From Streptomyces xantholiticus (GTDB lineage: Bacteria > Actinomycetota > Actinomycetes > Streptomycetales > Streptomycetaceae), in contig NZ_BMWB01000017.1 of the NCBI RefSeq assembly GCF_014651015.1, positions 102,838 to 166,837 on the forward strand: DNA of 64,000 bases, given 5' to 3'. The position numbers and the translations under genes are program-made. Each line of letters begins with the position of its first letter. The stretch's first letter is position 1. A model generated the notes under the pieces. It searched no databases and had not been told where the DNA came from. It was given only the letters and a program-made list of their open reading frames with translations. This document shows, one piece after another, positions 50,518 through 59,876 of the stretch.

Positions 50518-52196
50518 CGTGCCGCCCCCGTCCCCGCGTCGTCCGCGTCGTCGCAGCGGCGGAAGAAGTCGCCGCGCCGGATGGCGTACGGCCCGATGGC
50601 CAACAGGTCGACGGGCGAGGATCCGAAGCATTCGAGCGCGTCGCGCGGGTCGTCGACCATGGGCCTTCCCGCCGTGTTGAGGCTGGTGTTGACGACGACC
50701 GGCAGTCCCGTGCGCTGCTCGAACTCGCGGAGCATGCGTGCCACCAGCGGCTCGCGGGCCGGGTCGACGGTCTGGATGCGGGCCGTGCCGTCGACGTGCA
50801 CGACCGCGGGGATGCGCTCGCGCCAGGCGGGCGCCACATCGTGGACGAAGAGCATGTACGGGCTGGGCATGGGGCCGTCGAAGATCTCGGGGGCCCGTTC
50901 GGCGAGCACCATCGGGGCGACGGGCCGGAACTGCTCGCGGCCCTTGACGTCGTTGAGCCGCTCGAGATTGCCGGCGTGACCGGGGTGGGCGAGCAGCGAC
51001 CGGTGCCCGAGCGCCCTCGGTCCGTACTCCGAACGCCCTTGGAACCAGGCGACGACGGCGTTGTCGGCCAGCGCCTCCGCCACGGTCGCGGCGATGTCGG
51101 CCGGGCGGTCGAAGGGCACGGCGGCGGTCTTCAGCCAGGCGCCGAGCTCCGCGTCGGACCAGTCGCGGCCGAGGTCGACGCCGTTCATGGGTTCCGGGTC
51201 ATCCCCTTCACCGGCCGCCAGCAGCAGGGCGCCGCCGAGGGCGGTGCCGGCGTCACCGGCGGCCGGCTGCACCCATACCCGGGAGAAGGGACCCTCGCGG
51301 GCGATCCGGGAGTTGGCCACACAGTTGAGGGCGACTCCGCCGGCCAGGGTGAGCAGGCTGTCGCGGGTCTGTCCGTGCAGGTGGCGTACGAGGTCGAGCA
51401 TGGTCTCCTCGAGCACGGCCTGGGCGCTTGCGGCCACGTCGGCGTGTTCTGGGGTCCATGCCTCCTCAGGGCCGCGGGGCGCGCAGAACTGGTGCCAGGG
51501 CACGCCGGTGGCGCGGAACCCGCCGTCGCCGGTGGGGTACACGTACTTGCGCAGCTCTGCCAGCATCCGCGGCCTGCCGTGGGAGGCGAGGGCCATCACC
51601 TTGAACTCGTCGGAGGAGCGCAGGAATCCGAGATGCTCGGTCAGCTCCTCGTAGACGAGCCCGAGCGAGTGCGGCAGCTCCTGTGCGTGCAGTGCCTCCA
51701 GCCGTCCGTGGATACGGCGGGCGGCGAGGTGCGAGGCGCGCTCCCCCCGGCCGTCGAGGACGAGAACGGAGGAGGTGCCGGCGTCGGCCGCGGCGAAGGC
51801 GGCGGACGCGGCGTGCGCCATGTGGTGCGGGACGAAGCGGACGATGTCCGCGTCGAGCCCGGGCAGCGAGTTCTGCAGGAAGCCGGGCGCCTCGCGGGCG
51901 TAGGCGAGCCGCAGATGGTCCCAGGGGTCGTCGAGCCCCATGGCGTCGGTGGGCCTGGCGAGCGACGGGTCGAAGGAGTACGCCACGGCGTCGAGGTCCT
52001 GCGGCCGCAGTCCGGCTCGCTTCAGACACCAGGCGGCTGCCTGCTCCGGCAGCTCCCAGGCGGAGAAGGGCAGTGGGCGCTTGCCGTGCTTACGCCGGGA
52101 GAAGCGTTCCTCCTCGGCCGCGGCGACGGTCATGCCGTCGATGACGAGGGCGGCGGCGGGGTCATGGAAGAGGGCGTTGATTCCGAGAATGCGCAT
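50514..52196 (-). CDS. Carbamoyltransferase (NodU/CmcH family)
   Basis: 560 residues. N-terminal ASKHA-like domain (MRILGINALFHDPAAALVIDG, VPHHMAHAASAAFAA with the metal-binding histidines, SVLVLDGRGE). The central part has LTLAGGVALNCVAN. The C-terminal domain has GPRALGHRSLLAHPG and FRPVAPMVL. This enzyme class transfers a carbamoyl group from carbamoyl phosphate to a hydroxyl, often of a sugar. In this operon it likely carbamoylates a heptose or another glycan residue. ATG 52196 was chosen as the family's typical N-terminus. Confidence 0.93.
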   Translation of the reverse strand: MRILGINALFHDPAAALVIDGMTVAAAEEERFSRRKHGKRPLPFSAWELPEQAAAWCLKRAGLRPQDLDAVAYSFDPSLARPTDAMGLDDPWDHLRLAYAREAPGFLQNSLPGLDADIVRFVPHHMAHAASAAFAAADAGTSSVLVLDGRGERASHLAARRIHGRLEALHAQELPHSLGLVYEELTEHLGFLRSSDEFKVMALASHGRPRMLAELRKYVYPTGDGGFRATGVPWHQFCAPRGPEEAWTPEHADVAASAQAVLEETMLDLVRHLHGQTRDSLLTLAGGVALNCVANSRIAREGPFSRVWVQPAAGDAGTALGGALLLAAGEGDDPEPMNGVDLGRDWSDAELGAWLKTAAVPFDRPADIAATVAEALADNAVVAWFQGRSEYGPRALGHRSLLAHPGHAGNLERLNDVKGREQFRPVAPMVLAERAPEIFDGPMPSPYMLFVHDVAPAWRERIPAVVHVDGTARIQTVDPAREPLVARMLREFEQRTGLPVVVNTSLNTAGRPMVDDPRDALECFGSSPVDLLAIGPYAIRRGDFFRRCDDADDAGTGAAR

Positions 52197-52272
52197 GTCA
52201 GTCACAGACCTTTCGACGGGCACGTCAGGGTCGGCGGCACAGGCGTCGGAGCGGTGGCTTCGCCTCGTTCCG

Positions 52273-53232
52273 TCAGTCCGTGTGGGCGCGGAACCAGGCG
52301 ATGGTGCGCCGCAGGCCTTCCTCGGCGCCGACGACCGGTTCCCACTCGAGCTTGTCGCGGGCGAGCGTGATGTCCGGGCAGCGCACGGCGGGATCGTCGG
52401 TCGGCCGTTCGACGAAGCGGATCTCGGAGGTGGAGCCGGTGAGTTCGATGACCAGCCGGGCGAGGTCGAGCATGGTGATCTCGGTCGGGTTGCCGATGTT
52501 CACCGGGCCGCGCAGGCCGTGGGCCGCGGCGGCCAGGATGCCGCGCACCGTGTCGTCGACGTAGCAGAGGGACCGGGTCTGGCGGCCGTCGCCGGTGACG
52601 GTGAGCGGCTCGCCGGCCAGCGCCTGGCGCACGAAGGTGGGCACCGCGCGGCCGTCGTAGCCGCGCATCCGGGGGCCGTAGGTGTTGAACAGGCGCACGA
52701 TGCCGGTGTCGGTGCCGTGGGCGTGGGCCTGGGCGGTGGTCAGTGCCTCGCCGAAGCGCTTCGCCTCGTCGTACACGCTGCGCGGTCCGACGGGGTTGAC
52801 GTTGCCCCAGTAACGCTCGTTCTGCGGGTGCTGCTGGGGGTCGCCGTAGACCTCCGAGGTGGAAGCGAGCAGGAAGCGGGCACCGGAGGCGTGGGCGAGC
52901 GCCAAAGCGTTTCGGGTGCCGAGGCTGCCGGCCTCCATCGTGTGCAGCGGGAGCCGCAGGTAGTCGGCGGGCGACGCCGGTGAGGCCAGGTGCAGCACCA
53001 GGTCGGGAGGCCGGTCGACGGTGAACGGCTCGCTCACACTGGCCTGAACGAGTGCGAAACCTGGATGGTCCCGCAGCTCGGACATGTTCTCCGGCCGGCC
53101 GGTGCTGAAGTCGTCGACGCAGGTGACCGCGGTGCCGGAGTCCAGCAGCGCCGTGCACAGGTGCGAGCCGACGAAACCCGCGCCGCCGGTGACGACGGCG
53201 TGTTTCCAGCTGCGTGAGAAGGCGGCGTTCAT
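52273..53232 (-). CDS. NAD-dependent nucleotide-sugar epimerase/decarboxylase (extended SDR)
   Basis: 319 residues. N-terminal Rossmann motif VTGGAGFVGSHLCTALLDSG, then the catalytic Ser region LLASTSEVYG and Y-x3-K in YDEAKRFGE. RLFNTYGPRM and the C-terminal KLEWEPVVG suit a UDP-glucuronate decarboxylase/UDP-hexose epimerase type enzyme. The second half of the YDEAKR motif resembles UXS more than HldD. First gene of the glycan operon, ending 77 bp before the carbamoyltransferase gene. It supplies an activated sugar, probably UDP-xylose or a related pentose/hexose. Confidence 0.88.
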   Translation of the reverse strand: MNAAFSRSWKHAVVTGGAGFVGSHLCTALLDSGTAVTCVDDFSTGRPENMSELRDHPGFALVQASVSEPFTVDRPPDLVLHLASPASPADYLRLPLHTMEAGSLGTRNALALAHASGARFLLASTSEVYGDPQQHPQNERYWGNVNPVGPRSVYDEAKRFGEALTTAQAHAHGTDTGIVRLFNTYGPRMRGYDGRAVPTFVRQALAGEPLTVTGDGRQTRSLCYVDDTVRGILAAAAHGLRGPVNIGNPTEITMLDLARLVIELTGSTSEIRFVERPTDDPAVRCPDITLARDKLEWEPVVGAEEGLRRTIAWFRAHTD

Positions 53233-53489
53233 TCGATCTCCTCCGTACGTGCCGTGCGGTCGGACGGTTCGCTCCCCGCAGCCGACGCGGTGTCCCACCG
53301 GCCCGCCGCCCCGTCGGCGCAGATCTTCGGCCGGGTGTTCGGCCCTCGACCAGCGTCGGCCGATCCCGGCGGCGGGAGCGCGTTCACGTACTGCATTCGG
53401 GTGAGCCACGGAACGTGATGACGCACCCCTTCGGTGCTCCGTCCGGTGAAAGACCCGGGCGTGGGTACCCGTCGCGGCGTGACGGCCGT
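53233..53489. other. Divergent intergenic region between the epimerase and alcohol dehydrogenase genes
   Basis: About 260 bp with no supportable gene. It must contain the promoter of the 41.7-53.2 kb glycan operon and that of the dehydrogenase. I see no clear operator apart from the hairpin at 53490. Confidence 0.4.
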
Positions 53490-53517
53490 CGGCCCCCGCT
53501 GCCGGCTCCGGGGGCCG
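53490..53517 (+). promoter_or_regulatory. Hairpin in the leader of the alcohol dehydrogenase gene
   Basis: A perfect 9-bp inverted repeat CGGCCCCCG / CGGGGGCCG separated by 10 nt ends 27 bp before the start codon. It could be a regulator site or a leader structure; the role is unknown. Confidence 0.45.
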
Positions 53518-53544
53518 GCAGCGGAACGCGGACGAGGAGGCATG

Positions 53545-54729
53545 ATGAAAGCACTGACCTGGCACGGAAAGCGCGATGTGCGCGTGGACTCCGTCCCCGA
53601 CCCCGAGATCCGTGATTCCACTGATGTGATCGTCAAGGTCACGACGAGCGGACTCTGCGGTTCGGACCTGCATCTGTACGAGCTCTTCGGACCGTTCCTC
53701 GAGCCGGGCGACATCCTCGGCCACGAACCGATGGGCGTCGTCGAGGAGGTCGGCTCCGAGGTCACCCGCCTACGACCGGGTGACCGGGTCGTCGTGCCCT
53801 TCAACGTCTCGTGCGGCACGTGCTTCATGTGCGCCCAGGGCCTGCACTCGCAGTGCGAGACCACGCAGGTGCACGACCACGGCAAGGGCGCGTCGCTGTT
53901 CGGCTACACCAAGCTGTACGGGCAGGTGCCCGGCGGTCAGGCCGAGTACCTCCGGGTGCCGTTCGGCAACACGCTGCCCATCAGTGTCCCCGACGGTCCG
54001 CCGGACGACCGGTTCGTCTATCTGTCCGACGTGCTGCCCACCTCCTGGCAGGCGGTCGAGTACGCCGCCGTGCCGCCCGGCGGGTCCGTGGCGGTGCTGG
54101 GCCTCGGTCCGATCGGCGACATGTGCACCCGGGTCGCGGCGCACCGCGGCGCGGGGCTGGTCATCGGCATCGACCTGGTGCCGGAGCGCCTCGCGCGGGC
54201 CGGCGAGCACGGCGTGCACACCCTCGACATGGAGGAGTACGGCGACAAGATCGTCGACGCGGTCCGCGATCTGACCGACGGCCGCGGCCCCGACTCCGTC
54301 ATCGACGCCGTCGGCATGGAGGCCCACGGCGCGCCGGTCGCCAAGGGGGCACAGCAGATGACGACCCTGCTGCCCGGCACGCTGGCCGCCAGGATGATGG
54401 AACGCGTCGGCATCGACTGCCTCTCGGCGCTCCATCTGGCGATCGAGCTCGTGCGCCGTGGCGGCACGATCTCGCTCTCGGGCGTCTACGGCGGGATGGC
54501 CGACCCGATGCCGCTGCTGACCATGTTCGACAAGCAGGTGCAGCTGCGGATGGGGCAGGCCAATGTGTGGCGGTGGGTGGACGACCTGCTGCCGCTCGTC
54601 ACGGACGGCGATCCGTTGGGCGTCGAGCAGTTCGCCACCCACCGCGTGCCGCTCTCCGAGGCGCCTGACGCCTACGAGATGTTCCAGAAGAAGCGGGACG
54701 GAGCCGTCAAGGTGCTCTTCAGGCCCTGA
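53545..54729 (+). CDS. Zinc-dependent alcohol dehydrogenase (formaldehyde-dehydrogenase-like MDR)
   Basis: 394 residues; two tandem ATGs (53542, 53545) follow AGGAGG, and the second gives the usual MKALTWHGKRDVRVD start. Catalytic zinc ligands appear in SGLCGSDLHLYELFG and GHEPMG. The structural zinc cysteines are in CGTCFMCAQGLHSQC. The Rossmann motif VLGLGPIGDMC is about residue 185. It resembles glutathione-independent formaldehyde dehydrogenases and other long MDR members. It stands alone, convergent to gdhA. Confidence 0.9.
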   Translation: MKALTWHGKRDVRVDSVPDPEIRDSTDVIVKVTTSGLCGSDLHLYELFGPFLEPGDILGHEPMGVVEEVGSEVTRLRPGDRVVVPFNVSCGTCFMCAQGLHSQCETTQVHDHGKGASLFGYTKLYGQVPGGQAEYLRVPFGNTLPISVPDGPPDDRFVYLSDVLPTSWQAVEYAAVPPGGSVAVLGLGPIGDMCTRVAAHRGAGLVIGIDLVPERLARAGEHGVHTLDMEEYGDKIVDAVRDLTDGRGPDSVIDAVGMEAHGAPVAKGAQQMTTLLPGTLAARMMERVGIDCLSALHLAIELVRRGGTISLSGVYGGMADPMPLLTMFDKQVQLRMGQANVWRWVDDLLPLVTDGDPLGVEQFATHRVPLSEAPDAYEMFQKKRDGAVKVLFRP

Positions 54730-54826
54730 ACGCCCTGAGCCCCTGAACCTCCTGAGCACCCTGCGCACCCTGCGCACCCGACTGCTCGCCCGAACGGCCC
54801 GGGCCCGCCCCGCTCCTGCGTACCCG

Positions 54827-56188
54827 TCAGACGAGGCCTTGGGCGAGCATCGCGTCGGCGACCCGCTCGAAGCCGGCGATGTTGGCGCCCGTCACATAGT
54901 CGCCGGTGGCGCCGTAGCGGTCGGCCGTCTCGTGGCAGACCCGGTGGATGTCCCGCACGATCGTGGCGAGTTCGTCCTCGACGCGGTCCGCCGCCCAGGT
55001 GTCGCGGGCCGCGTTCTGCCGCATCTCCAGAGCGCTGACGGCCACACCGCCCGCGTTGGCCGCCTTGCCGGGGCCGAAGGCCGCACCGGCCTCCTGCAGG
55101 ACGCGGACCGCCTCCGGAGTGGTGGGCATGTTCGCTCCCTCCGCGACGGCCTTGACCCCGTTGCGCACGAGGGTCAGGGCGTCCTGCTCACCCAGCTCGT
55201 TCTGGGTGGCGGACGGGAACGCGAGGTCGGCGGGCACGTCCCAGACCCGGCCGCCCGGCACGAAGCGGGCGGACGCGCCCCGGCGATCCGCATACTCGCT
55301 GATACGCCCCCGCTCGACCTCCTTGATCTGCTTGAGCAGTTCGAGGTCGATGCCCTTCTCGTCGACGACGTAGCCGGCGGAGTCGGAGCAGGTGAGGGGA
55401 TGGGCGCCGCTGCGCAGGAGCTTCTCGATGGTGTAGATGGCGACGTTGCCCGAGCCGGAGACGACGGCGGCCTGCCCCTCGAGGTCCTCGCCGCGCAGCT
55501 TCAGCATCTCGGCCGCGAACAGCACGCTGCCGTAGCCGGTGGCCTGGGTGCGGATGGCGGATCCGCCCCAGTTCCGGCCCTTGCCCGTGAGGACGCCGGC
55601 TTCCCAGCGGTTGGTGATACGGCGGTACTGGCCGAAGAGGTAGCCGATCTCCCGTGCACCGACGCCGATGTCGCCCGCGGGGACGTCGGTGTGCTCCCCG
55701 ATGTGCCGGTGCAGTTCCGTCATGTACGACTGGCAGAAGCGCATGACCTCGTCGTCCGAACGGCCGTGCGGGTCGAAGTCGCTGCCGCCCTTGCCGCCGC
55801 CGATGCCCAGTCCGGTCAGGGCGTTCTTGAAGATCTGCTCGAAGCCGAGGAACTTCACGACGCCCAGGTTCACCGACGGATGGAAGCGCAGCCCTCCCTT
55901 GTACGGGCCCAGCGCGCTGTTGAACTCGACCCGGAACCCCCGGTTGACGTGGACCGCGCCGCGGTCGTCCTGCCATGGCACCCGGAAGATGATCTGCCGC
56001 TCCGGCTCACAAAGACGCTCGACGATTCCCGCCTGCGCGTACTCCGGCCGCGCCGCGAACACGGGCGCCAGGGACTCGAGCACCTCCCGTGCCGCCTGGT
56101 GGAACTCGGGCTGCGCCGGATTGCGGTGCTCGAGCTCGGCGCGGAGCGAAGCAAGTCGGTCCTTGGGGGATGGCAGTGTCACAAGCAT
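54827..56188 (-). CDS. gdhA: NADP-specific glutamate dehydrogenase
   Basis: 453 residues, the length of hexameric class I enzymes. Substrate- and catalysis-linked motifs are present: GPYKGGLRFHPSVN, GGGKGGSDFDPHG, and VSGSGNVAIYTIEKL as the dinucleotide-binding loop. It assimilates ammonium by reductive amination of 2-oxoglutarate. The ATG is preceded by AAGGGAC. It is monocistronic, with convergent ADH at its 3' end. Confidence 0.96.
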   Translation of the reverse strand: MLVTLPSPKDRLASLRAELEHRNPAQPEFHQAAREVLESLAPVFAARPEYAQAGIVERLCEPERQIIFRVPWQDDRGAVHVNRGFRVEFNSALGPYKGGLRFHPSVNLGVVKFLGFEQIFKNALTGLGIGGGKGGSDFDPHGRSDDEVMRFCQSYMTELHRHIGEHTDVPAGDIGVGAREIGYLFGQYRRITNRWEAGVLTGKGRNWGGSAIRTQATGYGSVLFAAEMLKLRGEDLEGQAAVVSGSGNVAIYTIEKLLRSGAHPLTCSDSAGYVVDEKGIDLELLKQIKEVERGRISEYADRRGASARFVPGGRVWDVPADLAFPSATQNELGEQDALTLVRNGVKAVAEGANMPTTPEAVRVLQEAGAAFGPGKAANAGGVAVSALEMRQNAARDTWAADRVEDELATIVRDIHRVCHETADRYGATGDYVTGANIAGFERVADAMLAQGLV

Positions 56189-56753
56189 GTCCCTTCCTGC
56201 CCTGACGTCGGGTGACGGCCGGTTTCAGCGGCGACGACGGTCCGGATGTCGCTGCTGCGACAAGTACGGCCGGACACCCGTCCGCCGTTCACCTCGGTCC
56301 GGTTCGACGACGCTGCCGAACTGTTCGGCCATCAGTGTGTCGTACGTCGGCCTCCGGTCGACGCCGGATTCAGGGGCGTGGCGCGCCATGACGGAGCGGC
56401 AGCGGATCCCCCGGCAGGCGGCCACCCCCGCTCGCTCGCGCGCTCTCGGCCTGCGCCATTCCCTCGTGACAGGCCTCGAGCGGCATCGGACGCAGCACGC
56501 AAATGGAGGGCCGGTGGTCACCGTTCGGATAGCCGCCGACGCAGGGGCAGAGGTTGGACGGGGACCACGTGGACCGGCCGTCGGCGCTGACGCCGTGCCT
56601 GGTGCGTCCACGGGTAGCCGCACAAGTCCTTGGCGGCGAAGTACTTCCACGGACCCCGGGGCTGACCGAACCCGGGTTGCCGAAGTGCCTGGTGGAGATG
56701 CGAGCCCCCACAGCGGCCACGCCCCGCCGAGGCCCCGCAACCTCGCGACCCCG
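56189..56753. other. 565-bp gap between gdhA and the pigment hydroxylase gene
   Basis: No supportable gene. Several frames are open on the minus strand only because of GC richness. One of them encodes a short stretch reading PWKYFAAKDLCGYPW, which might be a decayed coding remnant, but I cannot match it to a family. The gdhA promoter must be in the part near 56189-56400. Confidence 0.4.
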
Positions 56754-58412
56754 TCACCCCCTGCGCAGCACCGACGTCACCGCGGTGAACAGCGCCGCCT
56801 CCGGGTCCGGGTCCTGGCCCGCCGCGCGCCAGGCGACGAAGCCGTCGGGGCGGACCAGCACCGCGCCTTCGGGGGCCGTGCCGTGGACCGCGGCCCAGTC
56901 GACGCCCGCCTCCGGGGCCAGGTCGGCCTCGGGGCCGTCCCCGATCCGGTATGCGTCGAGGTCGATGGACAGCCTCGCCGCGACGAGTTCCGCCGCCGCC
57001 CACCAGTCCTTGGCGCCCGAGCCGGTCAGCAGGACGAGGGACCGCTCGTAGAGGTCGAGCGTGGACAGCCGGCCTCCCGCGCCGGTCCGGTGGAGCCACA
57101 TGTGCGGGGCCCGGGTGCCGGGTGCGCCGGAGAGGTCCATCCGCTCCGGCACGACGGGCACCTCGGGGTCGGTGCCGAGGACCGCGCCGCGCAGGTAGCG
57201 GTAGCCCAGCACGACCGGCAGCAGCCCGCCCCGCGGCCCGCCGAGCCCCGCCACCGCCCCGGGGGCCGGCTCGTACCCGGGGTGGCTGTGCTCCAGCGAC
57301 CGTGCGGAGGCACGGGCACTGGTGGCCCGGGCCACCGGCAGGCGCTCGGCCTCGTACGTGTCGAGCAGCCCTCGCCCTGCCGTGCCGTCGAGTACGGCGG
57401 CGAGCTTCCATGCGAGGTTGTGCGCGTCCTGGATACCGGTGTTGGAGCCGAAGGCACCGGTCGGCGACATCTCGTGCGCGGAGTCGCCCGCGAGGAAGAC
57501 CCTGCCCCGTGCGTAGTGTTCGGCGACCCGTTCGGCCGCGTGCCAAGGCGCCTTCCCGGTGATGCTCACGTCCAGGCCGGGGGCCCCGACGGCCGCGCGG
57601 ATGATGTCGGCGCAGCGCTCGTCCGTGAAGTCCTCGAGCGCCTCGCCGCGGTCGTACTTCCAGGGCGCGTGGAAGACCCAGCGCTCCGCGTTGTCCACCG
57701 GGAGCAGCGCGCCTTCCGCTTCGGGGCCGGTGAGGTAGCAGACCACGAAGCGGCGGTCGCCGACGATGCCGGCGAGTCCCCTGGAACGGAAGGTGATGCT
57801 CACGTTGTGGAACAGGTCGCCGGGGCCGGTCTGCCCGATCCCGAGCCGCTCGCGCACGGGGCTGCGAGGCCCGTCGGCGGCGATCAGGTAGTCGGCGCGC
57901 ACGGTGGTGTCTTGGCCGCTCGCGCGGTCGCGGACGACGGCGGTGACGCCGTCGTCGTCCTGCTCGAAGGAGAGCATCTCGGTGCCGAAGCGCAGATCGC
58001 CGCCCTGTTCGACGGCGGCCTTCCGGAGCACGGGCTCGAGGTCGTTCTGGCTGCACACGCACCAGGCGGAGGGGCTGAAGCGGCGGGTCGGCGGCCCCTT
58101 CTCGTCGATCTGCCTGACCAGCCACTCGCCGGCATCGGCCGCGGCGAGATCCGGCGTCTGCAGGATGCCGTGGTTGTCGGCGAGCAGGGATGCCGCGGCC
58201 CGGATGCGCTCCTCCACCCCGGCCGCGCGGAACACCTCCATCGTGCGCAGGTTGTTGCCGCGGCCCCGGGGGTGGACCGAGGTGTCCGGGTGCTTCTCGA
58301 CCAGCAGATGCCGGACGCCCAGTCGGCCCAGGAACAGCGATGCGGACAGACCCACCAGGGAGCCCCCCACGATCAGGACCGGTACGCGGTGTTGTTCGGC
58401 GTTCTTTTCCAT
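56754..58412 (-). CDS. FAD-dependent aromatic hydroxylase of the spore pigment cluster (whiE ORFVIII-like)
   Basis: 552 residues. FAD motifs: GGSLVGLSASLFLGRLG with E in LLVEKH; the middle D-G motif AADGPRSPVRERLG; and GDSAHEMSPTGAFGSNTG-IQDAHNLAWKL. It belongs to the group of aromatic polyketide hydroxylases. Divergent transcription from the rest of the pigment genes matches whiE ORFVIII, which is separately controlled late in sporulation (by sigma-F in S. coelicolor). ATG 58412 follows GGAG by five bases; upstream ATGs at 58457 and 58568 are less likely. Confidence 0.9.
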   Translation of the reverse strand: MEKNAEQHRVPVLIVGGSLVGLSASLFLGRLGVRHLLVEKHPDTSVHPRGRGNNLRTMEVFRAAGVEERIRAAASLLADNHGILQTPDLAAADAGEWLVRQIDEKGPPTRRFSPSAWCVCSQNDLEPVLRKAAVEQGGDLRFGTEMLSFEQDDDGVTAVVRDRASGQDTTVRADYLIAADGPRSPVRERLGIGQTGPGDLFHNVSITFRSRGLAGIVGDRRFVVCYLTGPEAEGALLPVDNAERWVFHAPWKYDRGEALEDFTDERCADIIRAAVGAPGLDVSITGKAPWHAAERVAEHYARGRVFLAGDSAHEMSPTGAFGSNTGIQDAHNLAWKLAAVLDGTAGRGLLDTYEAERLPVARATSARASARSLEHSHPGYEPAPGAVAGLGGPRGGLLPVVLGYRYLRGAVLGTDPEVPVVPERMDLSGAPGTRAPHMWLHRTGAGGRLSTLDLYERSLVLLTGSGAKDWWAAAELVAARLSIDLDAYRIGDGPEADLAPEAGVDWAAVHGTAPEGAVLVRPDGFVAWRAAGQDPDPEAALFTAVTSVLRRG

Positions 58413-58679
58413 GCGTGCTCCAGCTCCAGCCGACAGTGGGAATTTGGCCTTCTCCATGCCCGCGTTTCCTGCCCGCGCGCGAGGGTTTCGGCTCGCCGCT
58501 TCACCCGCGTGGTGCACAGATCTCGCGCCACCCGTGTTACCGACACAGGATCGAAGCCGGACCACCACATCGCGTCAAAGGTGGATTGCCGTCCGCATAC
58601 GCCGGATGTTGTCGCTCGGATCCCCCGAGGGCCGGCGCTGATGCCGCAGGCGGCCTCACTGCAAGGAGATGCGTGGAAC
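58413..58679. promoter_or_regulatory. Divergent promoter region of the spore pigment cluster
   Basis: The 267 bp between the hydroxylase gene and the SchA/CurD-like gene must contain both promoters, corresponding to whiEP1 and whiEP2 of S. coelicolor. I could not pick out sigma boxes with confidence. Confidence 0.5.
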
Positions 58680-59804
58680 ATGACAATGCTGTCCGAACGT
58701 GTGTCTCAGTCCGCATTCGACGGCTCCCGGCTCCGGGTCGTACTGCTGCTTGATCTCCAGGACGGCGCCCAACAGCGCTTTCTCACGGCGTACGAGCACA
58801 TGCGCAACCAGGTGGCTGCCGTCCCCGGCCACCTCAGCGACCAGCTGTGCCAGTCGATCGAGAACCCGTCGCAGTGGCTGATCACCAGTGAATGGGAGAG
58901 CGCACCGCCCTTCCTCGCGTGGGTGAACAGCGAGGAGCACGTCGAGACCGTGCGGCCGTTGCACGACTGCGTGCGCGACACACGGTCGCTGCGCTTCAGC
59001 GTGCTGCGCGAGACCTCCGGCGTGCACGCACCCCAGCCCGCCGTACTGAAGTCGGGCGGCCTGCAGCCGTCGCCCCGGGTGGGTGACGGTGTGGTCCGCC
59101 ACGCCCTCACCTTCACCGTCAAGCCCGGCAGCGAGCAGACCGTGGCCAAGATCCTCTCCGGCTACACCTCGCCCGAGGCACAGGTCGACGACATGACCCG
59201 GCTGCGCCGCACCACGCTGTTCATGCACGGCAACCGCGTCGTGCGGACCGTCGAGGTGCAGGGCGACCTGCTCGCGGCACTGCGGCACGTCGCCCGCCAG
59301 CCCGAGGTCAGGGCGGTGGAGGAGGCCATCAACCCGTACCTGGAGCAGGACCGGAACCTGGACGACCCGCAGTCGGCACGGCTGTTCTTCACCCGCGCCG
59401 CCCTGCCCGCGGTGCACCACCTGGCTCCGCCCGGCGAACAGCACGGGGAGAGGGAACGGCACGCGCTCCTCTACCCGGCCAAGCCCGGCTGCGGCATGGC
59501 CCTCGCCCGGCTGCTGGCCGGCCAGGACGAGGCAGCCGCGGACAGCCCCGGGTCGCACATCGACAGCAGCACCATCTTCCAGCGGGACGACATCGTCGTA
59601 CGGCTCGTCGACGTACGCAGCCCGCTCGATGTCGACCCGTCGGCCGCCATGGGCACCAACGGCCTGCGCAAGGCCGGTGTGCTGGCGCGGCTGCTGGACA
59701 CCGAAGCGCTCGGCATCGACGACTCGTTCTCCGACGAGAAGGCGATGACCCGGCTGCTCGAGAGCGCCCAGATGAGCCTGATCACCGACCGCCGTGCCCG
59801 CTGA
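58680..59804 (+). CDS. SchA/CurD-like domain protein of the spore pigment cluster (whiE ORFI-like)
   Basis: 374 residues. An N-terminal ABM-like ferredoxin-fold repeat (about 15-110; RVVLLLDLQDGAQQRFLTAYEHM and LCQSIENPSQWLITSEWES) is followed by a SchA/CurD-like segment with a second similar unit (HALTFTVKPGSEQTVAKILSGY and TTLFMHGNRVVRTVEVQG). The function in pigment synthesis is not known. AAGGAG lies 12 bases before the ATG; a second ATG lies two codons later. First gene of the rightward pigment operon. Confidence 0.9.
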   Translation: MTMLSERVSQSAFDGSRLRVVLLLDLQDGAQQRFLTAYEHMRNQVAAVPGHLSDQLCQSIENPSQWLITSEWESAPPFLAWVNSEEHVETVRPLHDCVRDTRSLRFSVLRETSGVHAPQPAVLKSGGLQPSPRVGDGVVRHALTFTVKPGSEQTVAKILSGYTSPEAQVDDMTRLRRTTLFMHGNRVVRTVEVQGDLLAALRHVARQPEVRAVEEAINPYLEQDRNLDDPQSARLFFTRAALPAVHHLAPPGEQHGERERHALLYPAKPGCGMALARLLAGQDEAAADSPGSHIDSSTIFQRDDIVVRLVDVRSPLDVDPSAAMGTNGLRKAGVLARLLDTEALGIDDSFSDEKAMTRLLESAQMSLITDRRAR

Positions 59805-59876
59805 ACAGCGCAACCGGCCACCGGCGGCCGTGCGACAGAAGTCGGCACGCCGCAAGGCCTTGTGGAGGAACCAGTC

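Noticed and set aside
52273..53232. HldD-type ADP-heptose epimerase
   Set aside because: The catalytic region and C-terminal motifs look more like UDP-glucuronate decarboxylase/UDP-hexose epimerase, so HldD was not called.
55668..58679. Plus-strand reading frame running through gdhA and the hydroxylase gene into the SchA/CurD-like gene
   Set aside because: The upstream part is antisense to two well-supported genes; only the portion from 58680, after a good ribosome-binding site, is coding.
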